Assembly (NCBI GenBank): GCA_023261525.1 | Contig: JAHFOU010000129.1 | Span: 1 to 6,710 of the forward strand | Length of the DNA stretch: 6,710 bases | Direction of reading: 5' to 3' | From: Planctomycetota bacterium | Lineage (GTDB): Bacteria; Planctomycetota; SBBH01; JAHFOU01 | Part shown: piece after piece, positions 1 through 5,195 of the stretch | Layout of the letters: the number at the start of each line of letters is the position of its first letter | How positions within the stretch are numbered: position 1 is the stretch's first letter | Program-made: the position numbers and the translations under genes | The notes under the pieces: model-generated | Database searches by the model: none | The model's input: only the letters and a program-made list of their open reading frames with translations | What the model was told of the DNA's origin: nothing

Positions 1-1
1 G

Positions 2-790
2 TCCCGGGGCCCCTTCGTGGGCGTTAACTGCGGAGCCATCGCCGAGAATCTGGTGGAGAGCGAGCTCTTCGGTCACGAGAAGGGCGCCTTCACCGGGGCC
101 GCCACCCTGCGGCGCGGGTATTTCGAGACGGCCGGCGGGGGCACCCTCTTCCTGGATGAGATCGGGGACCTCCCTCTTCCCCAGCAGGCTAAGTTGCTGA
201 GGGTGCTGGAGACGCGCAGTCTGAGGCGCCTGGGGGGGAGCGAGGAGGTCCGGGTGGACGTCCGCTTCCTGGCAGCCACCCACCGGGACCTGGGCCGGGC
301 TGTGGCGGATGGGACTTTCCGGGGGGATCTCTACCATCGCCTGAAGGTTGCAGAGATCGCCGTGCCGCCCCTGCGGCAACGCAAGGGCGACATTCCTCTT
401 TTGGCGAACTACTTCCTCAGCGGGATCTGCCTGCAACGGGGAAAACCCCTGACCCTGGCCTGGGACGCGCTTGCCCGGTTGGAGGCCTACCCCTTTCCAG
501 GAAACGTGAGGGAATTGAAGAACGTGCTGGAACGCTCAGCCATCCTGGCCAAGGGGCAGGTCATCCGGGAGCAGGACCTTCCCTTCCTGGACGCGGGTCC
601 GGCGGAGGAAGCGAAGGGGGGAGGAGACTTCCTGTCGCTCAAGGAATACGCGGAGCGCGAGGAGCGCAAGCACCTTCTGGAGGCCCTGAAGCGGACGGGG
701 GGGAACAAGAGCCGTGCGGCGGAGGTTCTTCAGATCAGCCGTCAGGCCCTGCACAGGAAGCTCAAGGAGTACCGGCTAGACCAATTGTAA
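2..790 (+). CDS. Sigma-54-dependent transcriptional activator (NtrC family), 5'-truncated by window edge
   Basis: This protein is an AAA+ enhancer-binding activator that hydrolyses ATP to open sigma54-RNA polymerase promoters. The frame is open from base 2 with no start, and 262 residues are visible. Counting from the first complete codon, the GAFTGA sigma54-contact loop is at 28-33, Walker B (GTLFLDEIGDL) at about 47-57, the sensor I region (ATHRDL) at 92-97, the arginine-finger region (FRGDLYHRL) at 106-114 and sensor II (PGNVREL) at 166-172. A Fis-type helix-turn-helix (GGNKSRAAEVLQISRQALHRKL) lies at about 233-254. Walker A and any receiver, PAS or GAF sensory domain lie upstream of the window, so the input signal is unknown. 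A GTG at 17 is not the start, because family homology (RGPFVGVNCGAI) continues before it. The gene sits directly upstream of a sigma54-type promoter and dyad sites, which suggests that it controls the next gene. The family is certain; the specific regulator is not identifiable. Confidence 0.96.
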   Translation, partial: SRGPFVGVNCGAIAENLVESELFGHEKGAFTGAATLRRGYFETAGGGTLFLDEIGDLPLPQQAKLLRVLETRSLRRLGGSEEVRVDVRFLAATHRDLGRAVADGTFRGDLYHRLKVAEIAVPPLRQRKGDIPLLANYFLSGICLQRGKPLTLAWDALARLEAYPFPGNVRELKNVLERSAILAKGQVIREQDLPFLDAGPAEEAKGGGDFLSLKEYAEREERKHLLEALKRTGGNKSRAAEVLQISRQALHRKLKEYRLDQL

Positions 791-803
791 CTTGAGCGAT
801 ACG
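786..803 (+). promoter_or_regulatory. Candidate activator-binding site A (TGTAAC-N6-GATACG)
   Basis: The first of three related dyads has left half TGTAAC (786-791), a 6-bp spacer and right half GATACG, which matches the ideal GTTACA at 4 of 6 bases. It overlaps the TAA stop of the activator gene. It is centred about 149 bp upstream of the inferred start at ~944, within the usual range of sigma54 enhancer sites. Assigning it to the adjacent activator is inference. Confidence 0.45.
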
Positions 804-809
804 TTCAGA

Positions 810-827
810 TGTAACGATAAAGTTACA
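810..827 (+). promoter_or_regulatory. Candidate activator-binding site B, perfect palindrome TGTAAC-N6-GTTACA
   Basis: This is a perfect inverted repeat (7 bp per arm if 809 and 828 are included: ATGTAAC and GTTACAT, 6-bp spacer GATAAA). It is the best of the three dyads, centred about 125 bp upstream of the inferred sigma54 start and 24 bp from site A. Its architecture resembles enhancer sites of NtrC-type dimers. The spacer differs from the NifA TGT-N10-ACA site, since here TGT and ACA are 12 bp apart. Confidence 0.55.
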
Positions 828-865
828 TTTCTGATTTAAACCTCCATCGAGATCTAGGCTAAATC

Positions 866-883
866 TGTAACTCAATATATACG
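866..883 (+). promoter_or_regulatory. Candidate activator-binding site C (TGTAAC-N6-TATACG)
   Basis: The third copy has the identical left half TGTAAC (866-871), a 6-bp spacer and right half TATACG, which differs from that of site A by one base. It is centred about 69 bp upstream of the inferred start and 56 bp from site B. The conserved left half, equal spacer and shared TAC core across three sites argue against chance, but binding is not shown. Confidence 0.45.
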
Positions 884-917
884 AATAAGATGCGGAATCT
901 GTGTTCGCGTCCTGGGG

Positions 918-933
918 TGGCATCACGTTCGCT
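918..933 (+). promoter_or_regulatory. Sigma-54 (-24/-12) promoter of the FG-GAP protein gene
   Basis: The sequence TGGCATCACGTTCGCT has the invariant GG (919-920) and GC (931-932) separated by exactly 10 bases, and TGGCA plus the T before the -12 block match the TGGCAC-N5-TTGC consensus. The -12 element is TCGC rather than TTGC. Transcription would start near 944, leaving about 37 nt of leader before the ATG at 981. A sigma54 activator gene and three dyad sites lie immediately upstream, which fits this promoter class. Confidence 0.65.
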
Positions 934-951
934 AAAGCTTTGCCGTGATGC
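920..951. repeat. 8-bp perfect inverted repeat spanning the promoter and start point
   Basis: GCATCACG (920-927) pairs perfectly with CGTGATGC (944-951) across 16 bases that include the -12 element and a central AAAGCTTT palindrome (934-941). It overlaps both the sigma54 promoter and the inferred start point. It could therefore be an operator, or only partly transcribed symmetry. No function is shown. Confidence 0.4.
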
Positions 952-980
952 ATCGACGATCTCAGTGGAGGTATGACACG

Positions 981-2300
981 ATGAGCATGAAACCTGCCCG
1001 GAAGTGGTGGATCGCCTTGTCCCTGTTGGGCCTGCCTCTGTGTGCCGCCCTGGCCGCACTTTCTCCCGTCCGGATCTGGGATGGGACCTACCCACATTCC
1101 GGATTGGGCTGGTCCGTGGCCAACGTGGGTGACGTGAACGGAGACGGCGTGCCGGATCATGCCATGGGGGCTCCAGACTTCGATGTCTATAATGGGGGGG
1201 CAGGTCCCTCCCGGGGCGAAGCCTATGTGTACTCCGGGAGTGACGGTGCGCTCCTCTGGGCTTGGCCCGGCCAGTTGCCCCACGGGGGGCAAGGTTGGTC
1301 GGTCGCCGCGGCGGGAGACCTGGATGGGGATGGGTGTGCCGATGTGCTGGTGGGGGAACCCCAGTACTCGTTCCAGCATGCATCCGGCGCCGGGAGAGCG
1401 CGCGCCTACTCGGGAAGAACCGGACAGCCTCTCTGGGCCTGGGGAGAGGAAATGAGCTCTTCCTTTGGTAGGGCCGTTTCTGGAGAGGGTGATGTCGACG
1501 GGGACGGAACCCCGGATATCGTCGTGGGGGAACCGACTGCGACCTCCGGTGGTGTCCCAACCGGGAGAGTCTGGGTATTTTCCGTAAGAACCGGTGTGAC
1601 GCTTCGGTTCTGGAGCCGCCCCAGCGCGACGCAGTGGTTCGGAGATGCCGTTTCGAGCGACATGGATTTCGATGCGGACGGTTGCGCGGACGTGGTGGTC
1701 GCGGCTCCGAACACGGGCGTGCTGAATAGCGGGGATTTCAAAAGCACGGTGTACCTGTATTCGGGACGCACCGGGGGGCTTCTGTGGTCCCGGGAGTTCA
1801 ACCTTGGCAATTGTCAGCTTTCCAGTATGAAGATCAAAAGCTTCCAGGATCTGGATGGGGACGGGATCCCGGACGTCCTGGTGGGCATGGGGATGAGCGG
1901 GAGGGTGTTCGCCTGCTCCGGTCGGGACGGAAGTGTCCTCTGGACCGCCGCGGGGCCGACGGGTTCGAGTGGTTTCGGGGCTGCGCTCTCGGTCACGCCG
2001 GACGTCGACCGGGATGGGGTCTCAGACATCCTGGTCGGGGCGCCTTTCCCGGTCTGGTCGGGGACGTCCTGGACGCCCGGGAAGGTGTGCCTGTGTTCCG
2101 GCCGCAATGGGACCGTCCTCCAGTCCTGGGATGGGGAGAACGGTTATGACTACTTCGGCTGGGCCGTTTCCCATGCGGGGAAGAGGGGTTTCCTGGTGGG
2201 ATCCCATACTCATGACAGCAAGGGCCGCGTCTACCTGCTGTCCTTGCCCCGGATGTTCTCCGTGGGGCCTGCAGTCGAGGCTACAGTCGTGAAGGAATAG
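981..2300 (+). CDS. Secreted FG-GAP repeat (integrin-alpha-like) seven-bladed beta-propeller protein
   Basis: The 439-residue product has an N-terminal signal peptide (basic MSMKPARKWW, hydrophobic core, likely cleavage after about A25 in LCAALA/ALSP). Seven repeats of about 50-62 residues follow. Six carry calcium-binding loops of the DxDxDG type: DVNGDGVPD (51-59), DLDGDGCAD (113-121), DVDGDGTPD (171-179), DFDADGCAD (229-237), DLDGDGIPD (290-298) and DVDRDGVSD (341-349). Most are followed by a VGxP-like strand, a YVYSG-like strand and a G-x-LLW-like strand. The last repeat keeps FGWAV and GRVYLLS but has lost the calcium loop, as a blade-closing repeat might. The ATG at 981 is chosen because GGAGG (967-971) lies 9 bases before it and because the longer in-frame GTG at 945 sits at the inferred transcription start. 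Such propellers are exported and often bind ligands or surfaces; the partner is unknown. No lipobox, sorting motif or C-terminal anchor is seen. Confidence 0.9.
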   Translation: MSMKPARKWWIALSLLGLPLCAALAALSPVRIWDGTYPHSGLGWSVANVGDVNGDGVPDHAMGAPDFDVYNGGAGPSRGEAYVYSGSDGALLWAWPGQLPHGGQGWSVAAAGDLDGDGCADVLVGEPQYSFQHASGAGRARAYSGRTGQPLWAWGEEMSSSFGRAVSGEGDVDGDGTPDIVVGEPTATSGGVPTGRVWVFSVRTGVTLRFWSRPSATQWFGDAVSSDMDFDADGCADVVVAAPNTGVLNSGDFKSTVYLYSGRTGGLLWSREFNLGNCQLSSMKIKSFQDLDGDGIPDVLVGMGMSGRVFACSGRDGSVLWTAAGPTGSSGFGAALSVTPDVDRDGVSDILVGAPFPVWSGTSWTPGKVCLCSGRNGTVLQSWDGENGYDYFGWAVSHAGKRGFLVGSHTHDSKGRVYLLSLPRMFSVGPAVEATVVKE

Positions 2301-2323
2301 GGCCGGCTTGAGTTGAGACACCT

Positions 2324-2353
2324 CGCCCAGGCCGGGCTTCCTCGGCCTGGGCG
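2324..2353. terminator. Strong GC hairpin between convergent genes, possible bidirectional terminator
   Basis: CGCCCAGGCCG (2324-2334) and CGGCCTGGGCG (2343-2353) form a perfect 11-bp stem with an 8-base loop. It sits 23 bases after the propeller stop and 27 bases after the end of the opposing HEAT-repeat gene. No T-run follows on either strand, so it is not a classic intrinsic terminator. It may still stop or stabilise both transcripts. Confidence 0.6.
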
Positions 2354-2380
2354 GGTGCACGTGCGGGACGTGCGATGGCG

Positions 2381-3304
2381 CTACGGCGCCGTCGGCAGGG
2401 GCTGGACCTTCTCCGGATGGTCCCAGGCCAGCAGAGCCTGCTTGGCCGCCATGGCCGTGGCGGCATTGGAGTCCTGGGCCAGGGTCTCGAGGGCCGGCCT
2501 CAGGGCCGGCGCCCTCAGCGCCCCGGCCGCCCGGGCCGCGTCGGCCAGCACCGTCTCGCGCTCCTGCTCGCGGTCCTTGCCCGGGAAGGCCGTTTCCACC
2601 GCGGCCCGGTTCAGGAAGGTCCCCAGCACGCCGGCCGCGCCGGCCTGCCGGCGGGAGCCCAGCCAGATGGCCGCCGTGAACTTCACCTCCGGGGCCTCGT
2701 CCGCCAGGGCCTTGGGCAGGGCCTTCAGCGCCGCCTCGTCCCCGATCACGCCCAGGGCATGGGCGCACATCTTGCGCAGGGCGGGGGAGGGGTTGTCCAG
2801 GAGACCGGCCAGGGCCGGCACGGCCTCGTGGGCGCCCGAGACCCCCAGGGCCCAGGCGCAGGCGTAGCGGCTGGCCCGGTGCTCCTCGGAGCCGTCGGCG
2901 AGTCCCTGCATCAGGGCCTGGGTCCCCTCCGGGATCCCCAGCTCCCCCAGGGCCATGGCCGCCCAGGCCCTCACGTCGTCCTGGAGCCGGGGGTCCCCGA
3001 ACAGGGCGACCAGGTCCTTGCGGAAGGCCGCATCCGCCAGAAGGGCGGGCTTCTCCTCGCGGATGGCGCCGGAGAGCTGCTGGGCCGCGTGCCAGCAGGG
3101 GTTGGACTCCCAGGCCTCCAGGCTGCTGCGGTAGCCGGCATGCCGCTTCACCTCGGCCAGCAGGGCATGGGCGTCCTTCTTCTCCCCGGCCAGCATCCCG
3201 AAGAGCAGGAAGATGCCCCCGCAGACGGCCACGATGAACAGGGGGAGGAGGAAGAGCTGGAAGCCCAGGACCTTCCATTCGACTTTGGGCGCAGGCTCGG
3301 TCAT
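2381..3304 (-). CDS. Membrane-anchored HEAT-repeat protein
   Basis: This 307-residue protein has a short cytoplasmic-type N-terminus, one strong hydrophobic segment at about residues 14-38 (GFQLFLLPLFIVAVCGGIFL), then a soluble alpha-helical domain. The soluble part contains helical repeats of the HEAT/PBS-lyase type, for example DDVRAWAAMALGELG (109-123), HRASRYACAWALGVSG (142-157) and PALRKMCAHALGVIG (174-188), with weaker repeats to about 292. Such repeats are protein-binding scaffolds; the partner is unknown and there is no catalytic motif. The ATG overlaps the stop of the upstream pseudouridine synthase gene (ATGA, 3304-3301), and no Shine-Dalgarno is visible, so it is probably translated by coupling. 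It is the last gene of a three-gene minus-strand operon that ends towards the hairpin at 2324-2353. Reading frame and fold are well supported, but the biological role is not known. Confidence 0.85.
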   Translation of the reverse strand: MTEPAPKVEWKVLGFQLFLLPLFIVAVCGGIFLLFGMLAGEKKDAHALLAEVKRHAGYRSSLEAWESNPCWHAAQQLSGAIREEKPALLADAAFRKDLVALFGDPRLQDDVRAWAAMALGELGIPEGTQALMQGLADGSEEHRASRYACAWALGVSGAHEAVPALAGLLDNPSPALRKMCAHALGVIGDEAALKALPKALADEAPEVKFTAAIWLGSRRQAGAAGVLGTFLNRAAVETAFPGKDREQERETVLADAARAAGALRAPALRPALETLAQDSNAATAMAAKQALLAWDHPEKVQPLPTAP

Positions 3305-4023
3305 GCGGGGATTGTAGCGGATAGGCGGCGCAAGTCCGCCGCGTCCAGGACGCGGCAGGCCCCCGGCCTGAGGTCCCCGAGGGGAAGGCCCCCGATGGCC
3401 ACCCGGACCAGGTCGGTCACCTCGGCGCCGACGGCCTGGGCCATGCGCCTCACCTGGCGGTTCCTGCCCTCGGTGAGGGTGATCTCCAGCCAGCAGGTCC
3501 GGGTGCCTTCGCGCAGGAGGGAGACCCGGCAGGGGAGGGTCCTCTCCCCGTCGTCGAGGACCACGCCGGAGGCCAGGCGGGCGGTCTCTTCGGGGGAGAT
3601 CCTGCGGTCCAGCCGGGCGTGGTAGGTCTTGGGGACATGGGTGCGGGGGGAGGTCAGGCGGTCGGCCAGGGCCGTGTCGTTGGTCAGGATGAGGAGGCCC
3701 CGGCTGGCCTGGTCCAGGCGGCCGGCGGCCACCAGGCGGGGGGTGCCGGGCGGCAGGAGCTGGAAGACCGTGGGGCGGCCTGCCGGATCCCGGGTGGTCG
3801 TCAGGACCCCGCGTGGCTTATGAAGGGCCAGGGTGAGAGGCTGGGACGTTCCTTCCTCTCTTCCCGTGACGGAGAGGCTGGACTCGGCAGGGACCCGGCG
3901 GAGGGGATCCCGGCAGGGCTTCCCGTCGACCCGCACGGCGCCGGTTAAAATCAGACGCCTGCCCTCCGCCCGGGAGCAGAAGCCCCGTTTGGAGAGCAGG
4001 CGCGCGAGCGGAACCCCGGTCAA
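3301..4023 (-). CDS. rRNA pseudouridine synthase, RsuA/RluB/RluE/RluF family
   Basis: This enzyme isomerises a specific uridine to pseudouridine in ribosomal RNA. The 240-residue protein has an N-terminal S4 RNA-binding domain (about 5-50: LARLLSKRGFCSR... GAVRVDGKP), then the catalytic domain. That domain shows HKPRGVLTT (68-76), the active-site motif GRLDQASRGLLILTND (101-116, catalytic Asp104) and the family signature EGRNRQVRRM (185-194). The target cannot be assigned: RsuA modifies 16S RNA, while RluB, RluE and RluF modify 23S RNA. The start is a TTG at 4023, which puts the S4 domain where relatives begin. It has no clear Shine-Dalgarno and follows the stop of the copper-protein gene by 4 bases, which suggests translational coupling. 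Its 3' end overlaps the HEAT-repeat gene by 4 bases. Family assignment is firm and the exact start is less so. Confidence 0.93.
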   Translation of the reverse strand: MTGVPLARLLSKRGFCSRAEGRRLILTGAVRVDGKPCRDPLRRVPAESSLSVTGREEGTSQPLTLALHKPRGVLTTTRDPAGRPTVFQLLPPGTPRLVAAGRLDQASRGLLILTNDTALADRLTSPRTHVPKTYHARLDRRISPEETARLASGVVLDDGERTLPCRVSLLREGTRTCWLEITLTEGRNRQVRRMAQAVGAEVTDLVRVAIGGLPLGDLRPGACRVLDAADLRRLSATIPA

Positions 4024-4027
4024 GCCG

Positions 4028-4801
4028 TTACTTGAGCGTGAAGCCGGCGTCGGCGGCCTTGCCCGCTTCCACGACGACCTCGCCCTTCTCCTGCATCACG
4101 GCCTGGCCCTCCTTGGAGAGGGGCTCGTGCCAGAGGGCGACGGTGTACTTGCCGGGGGGGATGCCCTCGATCTTGTACTCGCCCTTCTCGTTGGTGACGG
4201 CGGCGTAGCCGTTGTCCACCACGGCGATCCAGCCGCTCATCCAGGCGTGGATGTCGCAGGTGGTGTGGATGAACTCCGCCTCGGCGAAGTAGTCCGCGGA
4301 GACCTCCATGGCCTGCTTGAACTTCTGGATGGTGAGGTTGCCGGACTTCTTGCCCCAGACGTGGAAGTTGTGGTCGATCTTGTCGGGGTTGAGGACCTTG
4401 ACCTTCTGCCCCTTGCTGACCAGGGCCACGTGGGGGACGAACTGGCAGCCCTTCTGGTCGATGGTGGCCGGACCCAGGGTGGGGCCGCCGGTGGCGCCCT
4501 TCAGGTAGACGACACAGTGGGCCACGCCCTTGGAGGCGGAATCCACGACCAGGGACTCGTCCAGCTTGAACTTGTCCTTGGCCCCGGAAGGCATGCACTC
4601 GCACTTCTCGTTGTCCTTGTTCACCTCGAGCTTCTTGGGCTCGGGGACGGGGCCGTCCCAGGTGACCTTGCCGCAGATGGCGCCGCCGGCGCCCTTCTCC
4701 TCGGCCAGGGCCAGGGGGGCGACGTTGCCGCCACCCTGGAGGGCCCAGAGGGATCCGATGCCGACCGCGCCGATGCCGATCCAGAGTGCGAGCTTCTTCA
4801 T
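4028..4801 (-). CDS. Exported cupredoxin-like copper protein with C-terminal carboxypeptidase-regulatory-like domain
   Basis: This 257-residue protein has a signal peptide (MKKLALWIGIGAVGIGSLWA..., cleavage likely near A33 in PLALA/EE), so it acts outside the cytoplasmic membrane. An N-terminal beta-rich section (about 41-110) carries C43, a KCEC pair (C67, C69) and C96. A cupredoxin-like section follows, with GCQFVPHV (118-125), DHNFHVW (143-149) and CDIHAWM (182-188). The predicted type-1 copper ligands are H144, C182, H185 and M188; the C-x2-H-x2-M spacing equals that of amicyanin (CTPHPFM). The C-terminal part (about 198-230: AVTNEKGEYKIEGIPPGKYTVALWHE) is a carboxypeptidase-regulatory/transthyretin-like beta-sandwich. 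Electron transfer is a reasonable inference, but redox partners are not in the window. It is first in a minus-strand operon, with AGGAGG (4817-4812) 10 bases before the ATG, and is divergent from the ATP synthase genes. A structural or copper-handling role is the alternative. Confidence 0.85.
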   Translation of the reverse strand: MKKLALWIGIGAVGIGSLWALQGGGNVAPLALAEEKGAGGAICGKVTWDGPVPEPKKLEVNKDNEKCECMPSGAKDKFKLDESLVVDSASKGVAHCVVYLKGATGGPTLGPATIDQKGCQFVPHVALVSKGQKVKVLNPDKIDHNFHVWGKKSGNLTIQKFKQAMEVSADYFAEAEFIHTTCDIHAWMSGWIAVVDNGYAAVTNEKGEYKIEGIPPGKYTVALWHEPLSKEGQAVMQEKGEVVVEAGKAADAGFTLK

Positions 4802-4840
4802 GTCTGACGTGCCTCCTGGTTGGGGGGTCCTATGGGGTAC

Positions 4841-4869
4841 ACGTTAAGGAGGCCGGGGGGTTCCGTCAA
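4841..4869 (-). promoter_or_regulatory. Candidate sigma70-type promoter of the copper-protein operon
   Basis: Read on the minus strand, TTGACG (4869-4864) and TAACGT (4846-4841) are separated by exactly 17 bases. The -35 box matches TTGACA at 5 of 6 positions; the -10 box matches only weakly. Transcription would start near 4834, giving a leader of about 33 nt that includes the Shine-Dalgarno at 4817-4812. Confidence 0.4.
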
Positions 4870-4882
4870 TGTGAACCCTGCC

Positions 4883-4911
4883 TTGATCCCCTGGGGGGGC
4901 TTTGCTAGACT
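4883..4911 (+). promoter_or_regulatory. Sigma70-type promoter of the ATP synthase F0 operon
   Basis: TTGATC (4883-4888) and TAGACT (4906-4911) have the ideal 17-base spacing, and the -10 is preceded by TGC, an extended -10 motif. Each hexamer matches consensus at 4 of 6 bases. Transcription would start near 4918, immediately before the atpZ-like gene, where an operon promoter is expected. Confidence 0.5.
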
Positions 4912-4922
4912 CCCGCCGCGTT

Positions 4923-5195
4923 TTGACCCCCCCCGAGCCGGAAAAGCCTGGAAACGCTCGGGACGGGATCAGGCGTGCCTGGGCCTATTCCCAGATGGGT
5001 GTCCAGCTGGCCGTCACGGTCGGGCTGGGCCTGGGGGCGGGGCTGTGGGCGGACCGGCGCTGGGGGCACTCCCCCTGGGGCCTTCTGGCCGGCCTGGCGC
5101 TCGGCGGCGGGGTGGGCCTGACGGTGTTCCTGATGGAAGCGATGCGGATGGGACAGGAAGAAGAAGAGGAAGAGAGGAAACGCAAGGAACCGTGA
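4923..5195 (+). CDS. atpZ: AtpZ/AtpI-like small membrane protein (ATPase_gene1 type)
   Basis: This is a short protein of about 90 residues with two hydrophobic segments. After a charged, proline-containing N-terminus come AYSQMGVQLAVTVGLGLGAG and WADRRWGHSPWGLLAGLALG, followed by GGVGLTVFLM. This Y-S-x-x-G ... W-x-D-x-x-x-G-x-S-P-W pattern is typical of the AtpZ family encoded at the head of ATP synthase operons. Family members have been linked to magnesium/calcium transport and to ATP synthase assembly. The C-terminus is highly charged (EEEEEERKRKE). The start is uncertain. A TTG at 4902 lies inside the inferred promoter and the ATG at 4995 would remove part of the conserved region, so TTG 4923 is preferred; it would leave only about 5 nt of leader and has no Shine-Dalgarno. 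The stop overlaps the next GTG start by 4 bases (GTGA). Identity is good, exact start poor. Confidence 0.78.
   Translation: MTPPEPEKPGNARDGIRRAWAYSQMGVQLAVTVGLGLGAGLWADRRWGHSPWGLLAGLALGGGVGLTVFLMEAMRMGQEEEEEERKRKEP

Noticed and set aside
833..865. GATTTA/TAAATC inverted repeat with an inner CCT/AGG pairing as a terminator of the activator gene
   Set aside because: The stem is A+T-rich and interrupted by an internal loop, and no T-run follows, so it is weak as a terminator. It may be chance in an A+T-rich gap.
945..980. Longer start (GTG 945) for the propeller protein
   Set aside because: It coincides with the inferred transcription start, has no Shine-Dalgarno and would add a charged segment before the signal peptide. 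GGAGG at 967-971 supports ATG 981.
973..984. Three-codon mini-ORF ATG-ACA-CGA-TGA overlapping the propeller start as a regulatory leader
   Set aside because: Its ATG is 1 base from the GGAGG, too close for initiation. The ATG at 981 has normal spacing.
1041..1043. Cysteine in the propeller signal peptide as a lipoprotein cleavage site
   Set aside because: The residues before it (GLPLC) do not form a lipobox. An ALA-type signal peptidase I site follows closely.
2022..3278. 418-residue open frame on the minus strand
   Set aside because: It lies one frame off the HEAT-repeat gene and runs on into the propeller gene. Its product is low-complexity Gly/Pro/Arg-rich, as high-GC shadows are.
2375..3625. 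416-residue open frame on the plus strand
   Set aside because: It is antisense to the HEAT-repeat and pseudouridine synthase genes, with shadow-type composition and no recognisable domain.
3833..4807. 324-residue open frame on the plus strand
   Set aside because: It is antisense to the copper protein, whose signal peptide and copper-ligand motifs are clear. The repeated Leu/Val/Asp/Gly pattern is a strand-complement artefact.
4927..4934. Run of eight C near the atpZ-like start as a phase-variation switch
   Set aside because: Runs of seven G occur at several other places in the window (for example 232-238, 697-703, 1194-1200 and 4893-4899), so such tracts are common here and not diagnostic.
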